The notes under the pieces: model-generated
The model's input: the letters and a program-made list of their open reading frames with translations, nothing else
Database searches by the model: none
Told to the model about the DNA's origin: nothing
Shown here: positions 45,881 to 55,464 of the stretch, piece by piece
Layout of the letters: every line of letters begins with the position of its first letter
How positions within the stretch are numbered: the stretch's first letter is position 1
Translations under genes and position numbers: made by a program
Assembly: GCA_036273855.1 (NCBI GenBank)
Contig: DASUGU010000029.1
Location: forward strand, 62,001-126,000
Direction of reading: 5' to 3'
Source of the DNA: DATEPR01 sp036273855
Lineage (GTDB): Bacteria; Actinomycetota; Actinomycetes; Mycobacteriales; Pseudonocardiaceae
DNA length: 64,000 bases

Positions 45881-47221
45881 ATGACCATCACGGGAACGGC
45901 GACCGCACCACCCGGGCTGCGCCTGCCGGTGCTGGTCCAGACCTTGTTGTTCAACCAGTTCCGGCCGACGCTGCTTCCCCTGCTGCGCCGCCGTTACGGC
46001 GACGTCTTCACCATCCGGATGGCACCGGGCAACCGGCTGGTCGTGCTACTGGCCCGGCCGGACGACATCCGGACCGTGTTCACCGGCCCGGCCACGGTGT
46101 TCCACGCCGGCGAGGGCAACGCGATCCTCGGCCCGGTGATGGGCGAGCACTCCGTGCTCCTGGTGGACGAGGACGAGCACCGACGGGTCCGCAAGCTGCT
46201 GATGCCGGCCTTTCACGGCACCGCGCTGCGCGGCTACCAGGGCCTGGTGGCCCGGCTGGCCGCCGCCGAGGTCGAGCGCTGGCCGACCGGGAAGGTGTTC
46301 GCCAGCCACGGCCGGATGAACGCGCTGACCCTGGAGATCATCCTGCAGGTAGTGTTCGGCGTGACCGACCAGACCAGGCTGGCCCGGTTGCGGCCGCTGG
46401 TGCGGCATCTGGTGTCGATCGGACCGTTCACCATGCTCGGCTGGTTCTATCCGGCACTCCAGGGATTCGGGCCGTGGCGCCGGTACACGCAGACCCAGGC
46501 CGAGCTGGATCGCGTGCTGTACGCGGAGATCGCCGAACACCGCGCGGCGGGAGACCTGGCCGGCCGGGACGACGTGCTGTCCCGGCTGTTGCGGGTGTCC
46601 GACGAGAGCGACGACGGCGACCGGCTGACCGACGCGGAACTGCGCGACCAGCTCATCACACTCCTGTTGGCGGGACACGAGACCACGGCCACCACACTGG
46701 CCTGGACCATGCACGAACTGGCTCGCAGGCCCGACCGGCTCCGCGCGGCGCAACGGGCGGCGGACGCGCACGACGAGGAGTACCTGACCGCGGTGGCCAA
46801 GGAGGCGCTGCGGCTGCGGCCGGTCATCTTCGAGGTGGCGCGGCGGTTGACCGAGCCGGTGGAGATCGGCGGCTACCGCCTGCCGGCCGGCGCCGTCGTC
46901 GCGCCGGGCATCGGCCTGGTGCAGTCGGATGCGCGCAATCACCCGGATCCGGACGAATTCCGGCCGGAGCGGTTCCTGGACGGGCAGCCGCCCGCCAACA
47001 CGTGGATCCCGTTCGGCGGCGGTGTGCGGCGCTGCCTGGGCGCCGGATTCTCCCTGCTGGAGGCGTCGGTCGTACTCGGCGAGGTGCTGCGCCGCTACGA
47101 CGTCCGGCCGGACCGGCGCCAACCGGAACGCCGGCGGGCCCGCAACATCACGCTCGTCCCGTCCCGGGGTGCACGCATCGCAATCACCCCACGGTCGGAC
47201 AGAAGCTGGACAGACCGCTGA
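45881..47221 (+). CDS. cytochrome P450
   Basis: 446-residue class I-type P450 monooxygenase without membrane anchor. The I-helix oxygen-binding motif AGHETTATTLAW, the K-helix EALRLRP (E-x-x-R), FRPERFLDG, and the haem loop FGGGVRRCLGAGF with ligand C385 are intact. The pattern resembles CYP110/CYP135-like fatty-acid or terpene hydroxylases; the substrate is unknown. The ATG at 45881 lacks a ribosome-binding site and lies ~7 nt after a TATAAA-like stretch. It may be leaderless or very short-leadered. No redox partner genes are nearby. Confidence 0.93.
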   Translation: MTITGTATAPPGLRLPVLVQTLLFNQFRPTLLPLLRRRYGDVFTIRMAPGNRLVVLLARPDDIRTVFTGPATVFHAGEGNAILGPVMGEHSVLLVDEDEHRRVRKLLMPAFHGTALRGYQGLVARLAAAEVERWPTGKVFASHGRMNALTLEIILQVVFGVTDQTRLARLRPLVRHLVSIGPFTMLGWFYPALQGFGPWRRYTQTQAELDRVLYAEIAEHRAAGDLAGRDDVLSRLLRVSDESDDGDRLTDAELRDQLITLLLAGHETTATTLAWTMHELARRPDRLRAAQRAADAHDEEYLTAVAKEALRLRPVIFEVARRLTEPVEIGGYRLPAGAVVAPGIGLVQSDARNHPDPDEFRPERFLDGQPPANTWIPFGGGVRRCLGAGFSLLEASVVLGEVLRRYDVRPDRRQPERRRARNITLVPSRGARIAITPRSDRSWTDR

Positions 47222-47372
47222 CCGACTCGTAACGACCAGTCAGCCAGTTTGGTGAACCGTTAGCCGCCGGGGCGCGTCGATAGTGGCAGGGACGGGTTTC
47301 CGGCGTCACACTCGGGGCATCGGGCCGTCACCCTAACGGAACCCGAACCGCCACTGGAAGGCCGTGATCACC

Positions 47373-47558
47373 ATGCCACAGCCCGCCGAGGCCGTCCCTC
47401 CGTCCATCGACGGTTGGCCCGGACTCCTCGAGCACTACCGAGACGCCGCCGTACACGTACTGGTCAGCCACCAGTGCTCCGGCACGCTCTGTGTCTCCTG
47501 TGGCCAGCAGTGGCCGTGCCGGGCGGCCTGTGCCGCGGAGCAGGCCCTGGAACTGTAG
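47373..47558 (+). CDS. small Cys-rich protein
   Basis: 61-residue protein, family unnamed. The N-terminus is Pro-rich. The second half holds HQCSGTLCVSCGQQWPC followed by RAAC, six Cys/His ligands in a zinc-ribbon-like array. Similar short proteins with a CxxCGxxWPC core are common in actinomycetes (from memory). ATG 47373 has GGAAGG 11 nt upstream; GTG 47364 in the same frame is an alternative. No obvious operon partner. Confidence 0.6.
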   Translation: MPQPAEAVPPSIDGWPGLLEHYRDAAVHVLVSHQCSGTLCVSCGQQWPCRAACAAEQALEL

Positions 47559-48114
47559 CCGCGACGCGTTTCTCATCGCGGAATTCGAGATCGAGGGGAT
47601 GGCCGTTCCGTGACGACGACCGGAACGGTGGGGGAATCCGTTTGACGGACGCGAGACACCGGTCGTGGGGAAGCCACCCGACGGGCCGACCGATCACTCC
47701 GGTTCTCGATTGCTGTGAGAATCCTGGCAGCCTTTTCAGATTAATCCTGCCGCGCGCCGAACTCGTAACAGACCATCGCCAACTGGACGAACGCGACACC
47801 GCGCGGCCGTTCGGCGGCCACCCCTCCACCACATCACCCCGACCCCCGCACGCGATCGGCCTCGTCCGTAAGACTACTGGAAACCGTCCCAGCAAGATCA
47901 CCGAAGCGCGCTACCTTTCCAGCTCACACCCCACACATGAAGATCATTCGTTTTTGGTGACGACTTGACAACGGCAGGACCATGTCTGTCATAATCACGC
48001 GGTGAATGATTAGCCGGGGGTTCACAATCGGCTCTGATATTTCGGATTCAGTAATCTCATTGCCAAATTCGGCATGCTGATTCCGACCCGATTGCGCAAC
48101 CTGGGGAGGCTTTT
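47559..48114. promoter_or_regulatory. non-coding stretch with the SARP gene promoter
   Basis: 556 bp with no convincing gene. It is notably less GC-rich toward the right. TTGACA at 47965-47970 and CATAAT at 47990-47995 (19-bp spacer; TCATAA gives 18) form the best sigma-70-like promoter in the stretch. They would give a ~110 nt leader for the regulator gene at 48115. Confidence 0.55.
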
Positions 48115-51063
48115 ATGGGGGAGGGATTTCGGTTCGGTCTGCTGGGACCACTCTCCGTGGCCTGGGACGGTGTCCCGGTCACCGTCGGTGCCGCCCAACA
48201 GCGGGTGGTGCTGGCCACGCTCCTGGTCGACGCCAACCGCGTGGTGACCGTGGACGCGCTGATCGCCGCGCTGTGGGGCGACACGCCGCCGCGGGGTGCC
48301 CGTAACGACCTGCAGAACGTGATGTCCCGGCTGCGCCGGACGCTGGGGGGCGTCAAGCGGCGGGCATTGGTGCAGACCCATCCCGGTGGCTACCGGGTCG
48401 AGTTGGCCGACGACGCGCTGGACGTCAGCCGGTTCCGGGAACTCGCCCAGCAGGCCAGGGACACCGGCGACGACCCGGAGCGGGTGGCGCTGCTACTGCG
48501 CTCGGCCCTGGCCCTGTGGCGCGGTGACGCACTGGCCGACGTGCCGTCCGAACTGCTGCGCCGCGACATCGTGCCGAGCTGGGAGGACCAGCGCCTGGCC
48601 GCGCTGGAGCTGTGCCTGGACGCCGAACTCCGGCTGGGCCGGCACGACGAGGTCACCGGGGAACTGCGCGAGCTCACCGATCAACATCCGTTGCGGGAAC
48701 GGTTCTGGGCGCAACGAATGTTGGCGTTGTACCGGTCGGGACGGCCGGCCGAGGCACTGGACTGCTACCGCGCGGTGAGCACCCTGCTGGCCGAGGAACT
48801 GGGCGCCGACCCCAGCACGTCGCTGCGCGAACTGCACGTGCGGATCCTGCGTGCCGACCCGACACTCGACCCGGCACCGGTGCCGCCACCGCCGACCATC
48901 GCGCGGGTCGCCGTGCCGGTCCCCCACCAGCTGCCCCTGCCGATCGCCGACTTCACCGACCGGGACGAGGAACTGTCCGGGCTGCGCGCCGCGCTGACCG
49001 CCCACCCGGCCTCTGGCGTCGGACCGAGGATCGCCACGATCACCGGTGCCGGCGGCGTCGGCAAGACGACCCTCGCGGTCCGGCTGGCCCACCAGGTGAT
49101 CGCCGAGTTCCCGGACGGCCAGCTGTTCGTGGACCTACGCGGGGCCGGGCAGCGTCCGGTGACGGCGGACGAGGCACTCGGCGGGTTCCTGCTGGCGCTC
49201 GGTCTCACCGGCTCCGCGATCCCCCGCCACAGCGACGAACGGGCCGCCCTGTACCGGTCGATGCTGGCCGAGCGGCGGATGCTGATCGTGCTGGACAACG
49301 CCACCGACGACGGGCAGATCCGCCCGTTGCTGCCCGGCGCCGCGGGCTGCGGTGTCGTGGTGACCAGCAGGGCCAGGCTCACCGGGGCCGCCGGCACCCT
49401 GCCGGTCGAGCTGGAGGTGTTCAGCGACGGCGCCGCCATGCGGTTCCTGGGTCAGGCCATCGGCGCGGCCCGGGTGGCCGCCGAGCCGGAGGCCGCGGTC
49501 AGCCTGGTCCAACTGTGCGGCGGACTCCCGCTGGCACTGCGCATCGTGGCCGCGCGGCTGGTCGCCAAACCGCACTGGCGGCTGGCCGACATGGGCAACC
49601 GGATGCGCGCCGACCGCGGCCCGCTGCACGAGCTCACCCACGGCGACCTGGACGTGCGGTCGAGCCTGGCCCTGAGCTACACCGGCCTGACCCCGGCCGC
49701 GCAGCGGCTGATGCGGCGGATCGGCCTGCTGGACAGTCCGGACATTCCCACGTGGACGGCCGCCGCGCTGTCCGACGTCGATCTGGGCCAGGCCGAGGAA
49801 CTGCTGGAGCAACTGGTGGACGCGCGGCTGATGGAGCCGCGCGGCCCTGGCCGGCTGCGCCACCGCTACCACTGCCACGACCTCATCCACGCCTACGCGC
49901 GGGAACGGGCCCTGGCCGAGGAGCCGCCCGAGGACCGGCTGGCCGCGTTGACCAGGGCGTTCGGCGGTTGGCTGAGCCTGGCCGAGCAGGCCCAGTACTG
50001 GCGCTGGGGCGCCGAGATCCCGTTGCACGGCACGGCGATCCGGTGGTGGCCCGCCGGCTGGTCCGAGTACGCGGGATACGACACGCCGCTGGCCTGCCTG
50101 GCCGACGAGCGGACCGCGCTGTCCTCGGTCATCGAGCAGGCGGCCGACCTGGGCCTGGACGAGCTGTGCTGGGAACTGGCGTGGGCCTGCGTGAGCCTGT
50201 ACGAGTCGCGCGGCGGCTTCGACGAGTGGCTGCATGCCTGCGGCCAGGCGCTGACGGCCTGTGAGAAGGCGGGCAACGTGCGCGGCATGGCCGCGATGCT
50301 GCGCACCCTGGCCGACCGGTGCACCCACCTGTACGCCAACAAGGACGCGCGCTGGCTGGCCGAGGAGTCGGCCCGGCTGTTCGCCGCCGAGGGCGACGAG
50401 ATCGGCACGGCGCTGGCCCACCAGGGGCTGGCGATCATCGACGTGCGCACCGGGCACCCGGCCCGGGCGCTGGCCGTGTTCACCCGGACCCTGGCGCTGT
50501 TCCAGGAGGTGGGCGCCCGCACCATGCAGGTGGACGCGCTGTGCGGCATGGCACACGCGCACGCCGAACTGCACGACTATGCGGCCGCCGAGGCCAGCCT
50601 GGCGCTGGCCGCGACGGTCGTCGACGAGTTGGGTGGTACCCGAGGGCACGCGCAGATGTTGTCCGCGATCGGCGAGTTGGGCCTGCGCCGGGGTGACTAC
50701 GCGCGGGCGCAGCAGGCGTTCGAGCGGTTCCTGCTGCTGACCCGGCGTGCCGGCCACCCCTACGGCGAGGCGATCGCGCTGGTCGGGCTCGGCGAGGCGC
50801 TGGCGGCGCAGCGCACCACCCAGCGGGCCGAGGACAGCCTGCTGCGCGCCAAGGTGATGGCCCGCAACGTGGGCGACCGGCTGCTGGAGGGCAGGGCGCT
50901 GCTGTGCCTGGGTGGTCTGGACATCACCCGCAACCGCACCTCGGCGGCGGCCACCAACCTCAACCAGAGCGCGGCCATCTTCGAACAGCTCCAGGCCACC
51001 CGCTGGCACCGCCGCGCCACCGACGCGCTCAACACGCTGGGGACGCCCGTGCCGCAGCCCTGA
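48115..51063 (+). CDS. SARP-family regulator with NB-ARC ATPase and TPR domains (AfsR-like)
   Basis: 982-residue transcriptional activator. An OmpR-type winged helix (residues ~5-92, FGLLGPLSVAWDGVPVTVGAAQQRVVLATLL) and a bacterial transcriptional-activation domain (~98-243, ELAQQARDTGDDPERVALLLRSALALWRGDAL) are followed by an NB-ARC module. That module has Walker A GAGGVGKTT (K317) and motif LCGGLPLALRI. TPR-like helices fill ~690-970. Such proteins integrate signals and activate secondary metabolism genes. Start supported by GGGGAGG. No biosynthetic cluster lies beside it, so its targets are probably elsewhere. Confidence 0.94.
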   Translation: MGEGFRFGLLGPLSVAWDGVPVTVGAAQQRVVLATLLVDANRVVTVDALIAALWGDTPPRGARNDLQNVMSRLRRTLGGVKRRALVQTHPGGYRVELADDALDVSRFRELAQQARDTGDDPERVALLLRSALALWRGDALADVPSELLRRDIVPSWEDQRLAALELCLDAELRLGRHDEVTGELRELTDQHPLRERFWAQRMLALYRSGRPAEALDCYRAVSTLLAEELGADPSTSLRELHVRILRADPTLDPAPVPPPPTIARVAVPVPHQLPLPIADFTDRDEELSGLRAALTAHPASGVGPRIATITGAGGVGKTTLAVRLAHQVIAEFPDGQLFVDLRGAGQRPVTADEALGGFLLALGLTGSAIPRHSDERAALYRSMLAERRMLIVLDNATDDGQIRPLLPGAAGCGVVVTSRARLTGAAGTLPVELEVFSDGAAMRFLGQAIGAARVAAEPEAAVSLVQLCGGLPLALRIVAARLVAKPHWRLADMGNRMRADRGPLHELTHGDLDVRSSLALSYTGLTPAAQRLMRRIGLLDSPDIPTWTAAALSDVDLGQAEELLEQLVDARLMEPRGPGRLRHRYHCHDLIHAYARERALAEEPPEDRLAALTRAFGGWLSLAEQAQYWRWGAEIPLHGTAIRWWPAGWSEYAGYDTPLACLADERTALSSVIEQAADLGLDELCWELAWACVSLYESRGGFDEWLHACGQALTACEKAGNVRGMAAMLRTLADRCTHLYANKDARWLAEESARLFAAEGDEIGTALAHQGLAIIDVRTGHPARALAVFTRTLALFQEVGARTMQVDALCGMAHAHAELHDYAAAEASLALAATVVDELGGTRGHAQMLSAIGELGLRRGDYARAQQAFERFLLLTRRAGHPYGEAIALVGLGEALAAQRTTQRAEDSLLRAKVMARNVGDRLLEGRALLCLGGLDITRNRTSAAATNLNQSAAIFEQLQATRWHRRATDALNTLGTPVPQP

Positions 51064-51085
51064 CGGCCGTCCTGTCGGGACGGTG

Positions 51086-52303
51086 CTACTTCAGTTCGCC
51101 GGACGTCTTGCCGAGCAGTCGCCGTGCCACGATCAACTGCTGGATCTGTTGCGTGCCTTCGAAGATGTCCAGGATCTTGGCGTCGCGGGCCCACTTCTCC
51201 AGCAGGCTCTGCTCGGAGTAGCCGAGACTGCCCGCGAGTTCGACACAGCGCAGCGCCACGTCGGTCGCGGTGCGGCCGGCCTTCGCCTTGGCCATGGACG
51301 CCTGCATCGAGTTGGGTTTGGCGTTGTCCGCCATCCACGCGGCCTGGAGGGTCAGCAGGTAGGCGGCCTCGTAGTCGGCCTCCAGCTCGACAAACGCTGC
51401 CACGGCGGCGGACCGGGTGCCGGCCGGGCGGTCATAGTCGATCGTGACGCCGGCATCGGACAGCAGTTGCCGGGTCTCCTCCAGCGCGGCCCGCGCCACG
51501 CCGACCGCCATCGCCGCGACCAGTGGCCGCGTGTTGTCGAACGTCTGCATCACGCCGGCGAAACCGCCACCGGCCGTGGTGACCTCCGGGCTGCCCAGCA
51601 GGTTCTCCACCGGCACCCGCACGTTGTCCAGCCGGAAGTGCGCGGTGTCCGACGCTTTGATGCCCAGCTTGCGTTCCAACCGGACCAGTTCGAAGCCCGG
51701 CGTGCCCTTCTCCACCACGAACGACTTGATCGCCGCACGGCCCAGGTTCCGGTCCAGGGTGGCCCAGACCACGACGGCGTCGGCGCGCTCGCCCGCGGTG
51801 ACGAAGATCTTCTCGCCGTTCAGGACGTACTCGTCGCCGTCCCGCACGGCGGTGGTGCGGATCGCGGCCGAGTCGGATCCGGCGTCCGGCTCGGTGATCG
51901 CCATGGCGGCCCACTTGCCGGCGAACCGGCGCAACTGCTCGTCGTCGGCGACCGACGCGATGGCCGCGTTGCCCAGGCCCTGCCTCGGCATGGACAGCAG
52001 CAGACCGACGTCGCCCCAACACATCTCGATGGTGCCCAGCACGGTGGCCAGGCTGCCGCCGTTGCGCACGCCGTCGGTCCTGGTCCTCGGCTTGCGTTCG
52101 CCGCGCACGCCGGACGCGCCCGCGCCACCGGAACCGGACGCGTTCAGGCCGTCGATCAGCGCGGCCAGCATGTCCAGCTCGACCGGGTAGGTGTGCTCGT
52201 TGCGGTCGTACTTCCGCGAGTTCGGCCGGAAGATCTCCGCGGCGGAGCGGTTCGCCTGGCCGACCAGCAGGGCCAGTTTCTTCGGCACCTCAAGGTTGAT
52301 CAC
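51086..52303 (-). CDS. acyl-CoA dehydrogenase (FadE23-like)
   Basis: 405-residue FAD-dependent acyl-CoA dehydrogenase. INLEVPKKLALLVGQANRSAAEIFRPNSRKYDRNEHTYPVELD and MAITEPDAGSDSAAIRTTA (flavin/substrate motif) are clear. KILDIFEGTQQIQQLIVARRLLG carries the usual catalytic Glu. It resembles mycobacterial FadE23 (from memory). GTG at 52303 has GAGGGAG 7 nt upstream; the longer ORF to 52453 overlaps the upstream gene. It starts 10 bp after the partner dehydrogenase, so the two are co-transcribed and may form a heteromeric enzyme. Confidence 0.92.
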   Translation of the reverse strand: MINLEVPKKLALLVGQANRSAAEIFRPNSRKYDRNEHTYPVELDMLAALIDGLNASGSGGAGASGVRGERKPRTRTDGVRNGGSLATVLGTIEMCWGDVGLLLSMPRQGLGNAAIASVADDEQLRRFAGKWAAMAITEPDAGSDSAAIRTTAVRDGDEYVLNGEKIFVTAGERADAVVVWATLDRNLGRAAIKSFVVEKGTPGFELVRLERKLGIKASDTAHFRLDNVRVPVENLLGSPEVTTAGGGFAGVMQTFDNTRPLVAAMAVGVARAALEETRQLLSDAGVTIDYDRPAGTRSAAVAAFVELEADYEAAYLLTLQAAWMADNAKPNSMQASMAKAKAGRTATDVALRCVELAGSLGYSEQSLLEKWARDAKILDIFEGTQQIQQLIVARRLLGKTSGELK

Positions 52304-52313
52304 GACAACTCCC

Positions 52314-53603
52314 TCACACCAGCACGATGCCCTCGGCGACGGCGATCGCCCGCAGGTCCCGGTACCACCGCTCGACGGGATGTTCCTTGACGTAGCCGTG
52401 CCCGCCGAGCAGCTGCACGCCGTCGCTGCCGATCGCCATTCCCTTGTCCGCACACAGTTTCCGGGCCAGTGCGACCTCGCGGGCGTACGGCTTGCCCTGG
52501 TCGGCCCGGCTGGCGGCCCGGTAGGTGACCAGCCGCATGCCCTCCAGTTCGATGCCGATGTCGGCCACCCGGAACGCGACGCCCTGCCGGTGGCTGACCG
52601 GTTCGCCGAACGCCACCCGGTCGTTGACGTAGGGAATCACGTAGTCCAGCACGGCCTGCGCGGTGCCGACGGCCAGCGCGCACCAGCCCAACCGGGACAG
52701 CCGCACGCACTCGGCGTACACCTCGGCGTCGCCCCCGCCGAGCAGCGCGGTGTCCGGCACCGTCACGCCTTCCAGCACCAGCCGGCCCATCCCGGCCGCG
52801 CGCAGGCCCATCGCCGGGTCCGGTTCCACCGCCAGGCCGTCGGACTCGACCAGGAACAGCGCCGGGCCGCGGCCCTCCAGCTCCGCGGCCACCAGGAACA
52901 GTTCCGCGGCGGCCGCCCTGGGCACCAGCGACTTCACGCCGTCCAGCACGAAACCGCCGGATGTGCGCCGCGCCTTGGTGTGCAGGACGAACGGGTCGAA
53001 CAGCGGCCGGGGCTCCAGCACGGCGAGCGCGGCGGCCGGCGGGTCGTCGCCGACGAACGCGGGTAGATAGGTGGCCTGCTGGTCGGCGTCGCCCCACAGC
53101 ACCAGCGCGTTGCTCACCGCGGCCGGCGCCAGGCACGCGACGGCCAGGCCCATGTCGCCCCGGCTCATCGCCTCGGCGACCAGTACGCCCGTGGTCGCGG
53201 CACGTTCGGTGGCCACGCCGCCCAGCGCCTCAGGCACGGCGAGCAGCGGGATGCCCAGTTCGGCGGCACGGGTGAACACCTCGGGCTGGGCGGCGCAGGC
53301 GTCGTCCGCCTCGGCCGCGCGGGGGCGTAGCTGCTCGGCGGCGAACTCGCCGACGGCCTCGGTGATCATCCGCTGGTCGTCGGTGGGCGTGATGTCCAGC
53401 AGGTCGCGCTCGCCGCCGGCGGGCAGCCGCTGCGGGCGGCCCAGCCGGCTCGCGGCCTGGAACGTGCGGCCGGCCGCCGCCGCGGTGCGGAAACCGGTGC
53501 GGGTGGCCTGGAAGACGGCCCGCTGCACGGGTGTGCGCAGGCCGAGCCGGTCCAGTACGCGGGTGCCGGCCAGCTGATTGAGCAGTGCCAGGCCGGCCCG
53601 CAT
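52314..53603 (-). CDS. acyl-CoA dehydrogenase (FadE24-like partner)
   Basis: 429-residue acyl-CoA dehydrogenase-fold protein. Residues ~70-429 show the fold, with LGIPLLAVPEALGGVATERA, GVQLLGGHGYVKEHPVERWYRDLRA, and an end at AVAEGIVLV. The protein stops just after the AEG motif that normally holds the catalytic Glu, lacking the ~20 residues usual in other family members. The long N-terminal segment resembles FadE24. The start is uncertain: ATG 53603 is used, but GTGs at 53648, 53654, 53663 and 53669 are in frame and closer to the promoter. Confidence 0.85.
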   Translation of the reverse strand: MRAGLALLNQLAGTRVLDRLGLRTPVQRAVFQATRTGFRTAAAAGRTFQAASRLGRPQRLPAGGERDLLDITPTDDQRMITEAVGEFAAEQLRPRAAEADDACAAQPEVFTRAAELGIPLLAVPEALGGVATERAATTGVLVAEAMSRGDMGLAVACLAPAAVSNALVLWGDADQQATYLPAFVGDDPPAAALAVLEPRPLFDPFVLHTKARRTSGGFVLDGVKSLVPRAAAAELFLVAAELEGRGPALFLVESDGLAVEPDPAMGLRAAGMGRLVLEGVTVPDTALLGGGDAEVYAECVRLSRLGWCALAVGTAQAVLDYVIPYVNDRVAFGEPVSHRQGVAFRVADIGIELEGMRLVTYRAASRADQGKPYAREVALARKLCADKGMAIGSDGVQLLGGHGYVKEHPVERWYRDLRAIAVAEGIVLV

Positions 53604-53676
53604 CGGGTCCCGCCTGGCACCGTGTCGCCCGTTTCGGTCCGCGGTCACGGCCACCCCGTTCACTGTCACCAGTTGG

Positions 53677-53710
53677 TACCTACCGCAGAGTATACCTACT
53701 GGCGAGTAAA
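53677..53710. promoter_or_regulatory. acyl-CoA dehydrogenase promoter/operator
   Basis: The minus strand has a TATACT -10 box (53689-53694). Around it lie two TACCTAC heptamers 16 bp apart (53677-53683 and 53693-53699), and directly upstream TACTGGCGAGTA-like dyad (53698-53708). Two different repeat types on one promoter suggest control by a fatty-acid-responsive TetR/FadR-type regulator; none is adjacent. Confidence 0.5.
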
Positions 53711-53736
53711 GTAAGGGGTGGCCGTGACCCAGGGGG

Positions 53737-55254
53737 TTACCCGGCGACCGCTCCTGCCGCCGGCTCACCTCCTGCTGCCGCCGCCTTGGCGCGGATGGCG
53801 CCCAGCGGTGCGGCGACGTCCTCCAGCGACTTCCCCTCGGCCGACACGGCGAAGAACACCGCGATGATGCCGCCGATGACCATGATGACCGCACCGGTGA
53901 TGTAACCGATGAACAGCTTGTTGAAGTCCGGGTGGTCCTTGTCGATCAGCGACCCGTAGAACAAGGTGGCCAGGGCGCCCACGATCTGCGCGATCGAGAA
54001 GAACACCGCGATGGCCTTCGCCCTGACCTCCTGCGGGAAGATCTCGCTCACCGTCAGGTACGCCGAACTGGCGCCCGCCGAGGCGAAGAAGAAGATGATC
54101 ACCCACGCCAGCGTCTGTGTCGTCGCGTTGAGCAGCTGCGCCTTGAACAGGAAGGCGCTGATCGCCAGCAGCACACCCGCGATCAGATAGCTGCCGGAGA
54201 TCATCTTCTTGCGGCCGACCGTGTCGAACAGCGGTCCGAGCACGAACGGGCCGATCAGGTTACCGATGGCGAACGCGATGCCGTACAGCGCCGCGGTGCC
54301 CTCCACGTGGTAGAAGACGGTCAACACGATCGAGTAGCTGAAGAAGATCGCGTTGTAGAGGAACGACTGCGTGACCATCAGCCCGAGCCCGAGGATCGCC
54401 CGGGGGCGGTAGTCCCGGAACAGCACCCGGGACAGGGCTATGTAACCCGTCTTGGCCGCCGGCCGGATGTCGATCGCCCGGTCGTCGTCGACCTTGTCCA
54501 GCGTCGCGCCGGACCCCGCCACCTCCTCCTCTATCTTCGCGATCGTCGCCTCGGCCTGCTCCGCCCTGCCGTGCATGAGTTGCCAGCGCGGACTCTCCGG
54601 GAGGTTGCGGCGCACGTAGATGATGACCAGCGCCAGCACCGGTCCGAGCAGGAAGCCCAGCCGCCAGCCCAGACTCGGCTCGATGGTGTTGAGGAACAGG
54701 AACGTGGCGAAGGTGCCGAGGATCGCGCCCGCCCAGTACGTGCCGTTCACCGCGATGTCGATCCGGCCCCGGTAGCGGGCCGGGATCAGCTCGTCGATCG
54801 CCGAGTTGATGGCCGCGTACTCGCCACCGATGCCCATACCGGCGATCAGCCGCGTCGCGTACAGGAACGCGATCCAGCCGACACCGGAGCCCGCCGTCGC
54901 GGCGCTCAGGCCGCTACCGACCAGGTACACGCCAAGGGTGATCATGAACAGCTTGCGGCGGCCCCACTTGTCCGCGAACTGCCCGAACACCAGGGCACCG
55001 ATCACCTCACCGATCAGGTAGATCGTGGCGATGGTGGTCGATCCGGCGGCCGACATGTTCAGGGTGTCCGGCTTCGTCAGCGCACCCTCGACCGCACTGG
55101 CGACACTGATCTCCAGGCCGTCCAGGATCCAGCAGACACCCAGCGCGATCACCAACCGGGTGTGGAACGGCGCCCAGGGCAGGCGGTCGATCCGAGCCGG
55201 AATGAGACTGCGTACGGTTCCGCCGGTGTCCTGCGCTGTTGATGTTGTACTCAC
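53737..55254 (-). CDS. MFS transporter, sugar-porter/aromatic-acid symporter type
   Basis: 505-residue 12-TM transporter. GQFADKWGRRKLFMITLGVYLVGSGLSA (motif A), RLIAGMGIGGEYAAINSAIDELIPARYRGR and NLPESPRWQLMHGR after TM6 are sugar-porter signatures. GPLFDTVGRKKMISGSYLIAG is the second motif A. It likely imports a sugar or organic acid with H+; the substrate is unknown. GTG at 55254 has GGGAG 9 nt upstream. A CACATGTG palindrome (55281-55288) lies in the upstream gap. Confidence 0.92.
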   Translation of the reverse strand: MSTTSTAQDTGGTVRSLIPARIDRLPWAPFHTRLVIALGVCWILDGLEISVASAVEGALTKPDTLNMSAAGSTTIATIYLIGEVIGALVFGQFADKWGRRKLFMITLGVYLVGSGLSAATAGSGVGWIAFLYATRLIAGMGIGGEYAAINSAIDELIPARYRGRIDIAVNGTYWAGAILGTFATFLFLNTIEPSLGWRLGFLLGPVLALVIIYVRRNLPESPRWQLMHGRAEQAEATIAKIEEEVAGSGATLDKVDDDRAIDIRPAAKTGYIALSRVLFRDYRPRAILGLGLMVTQSFLYNAIFFSYSIVLTVFYHVEGTAALYGIAFAIGNLIGPFVLGPLFDTVGRKKMISGSYLIAGVLLAISAFLFKAQLLNATTQTLAWVIIFFFASAGASSAYLTVSEIFPQEVRAKAIAVFFSIAQIVGALATLFYGSLIDKDHPDFNKLFIGYITGAVIMVIGGIIAVFFAVSAEGKSLEDVAAPLGAIRAKAAAAGGEPAAGAVAG

Positions 55255-55464
55255 GGCACAGCTCCCACCTCTCGGCGTTACACATGTGAACGGTGATAGT
55301 AGTCACACTCCACAACCATCCGAACTAGCGTTCCCCCTCGATCAGCCCGCCAAGCATTTCGGCCCGAACTCCGTGCCAGGCCGCCGCATGGCACGATGAG
55401 AACGACGATGTGCACCGGTTGTCCGACGGCTGTCGGGTGACCGTGAGTAGCCGAGGAGGGTCAC

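Noticed and set aside
47464..47901. 145-residue minus-strand ORF
   Set aside because: Arg/Pro/Gly-rich shadow composition without a supported start; it is antisense to the small Cys-rich gene.
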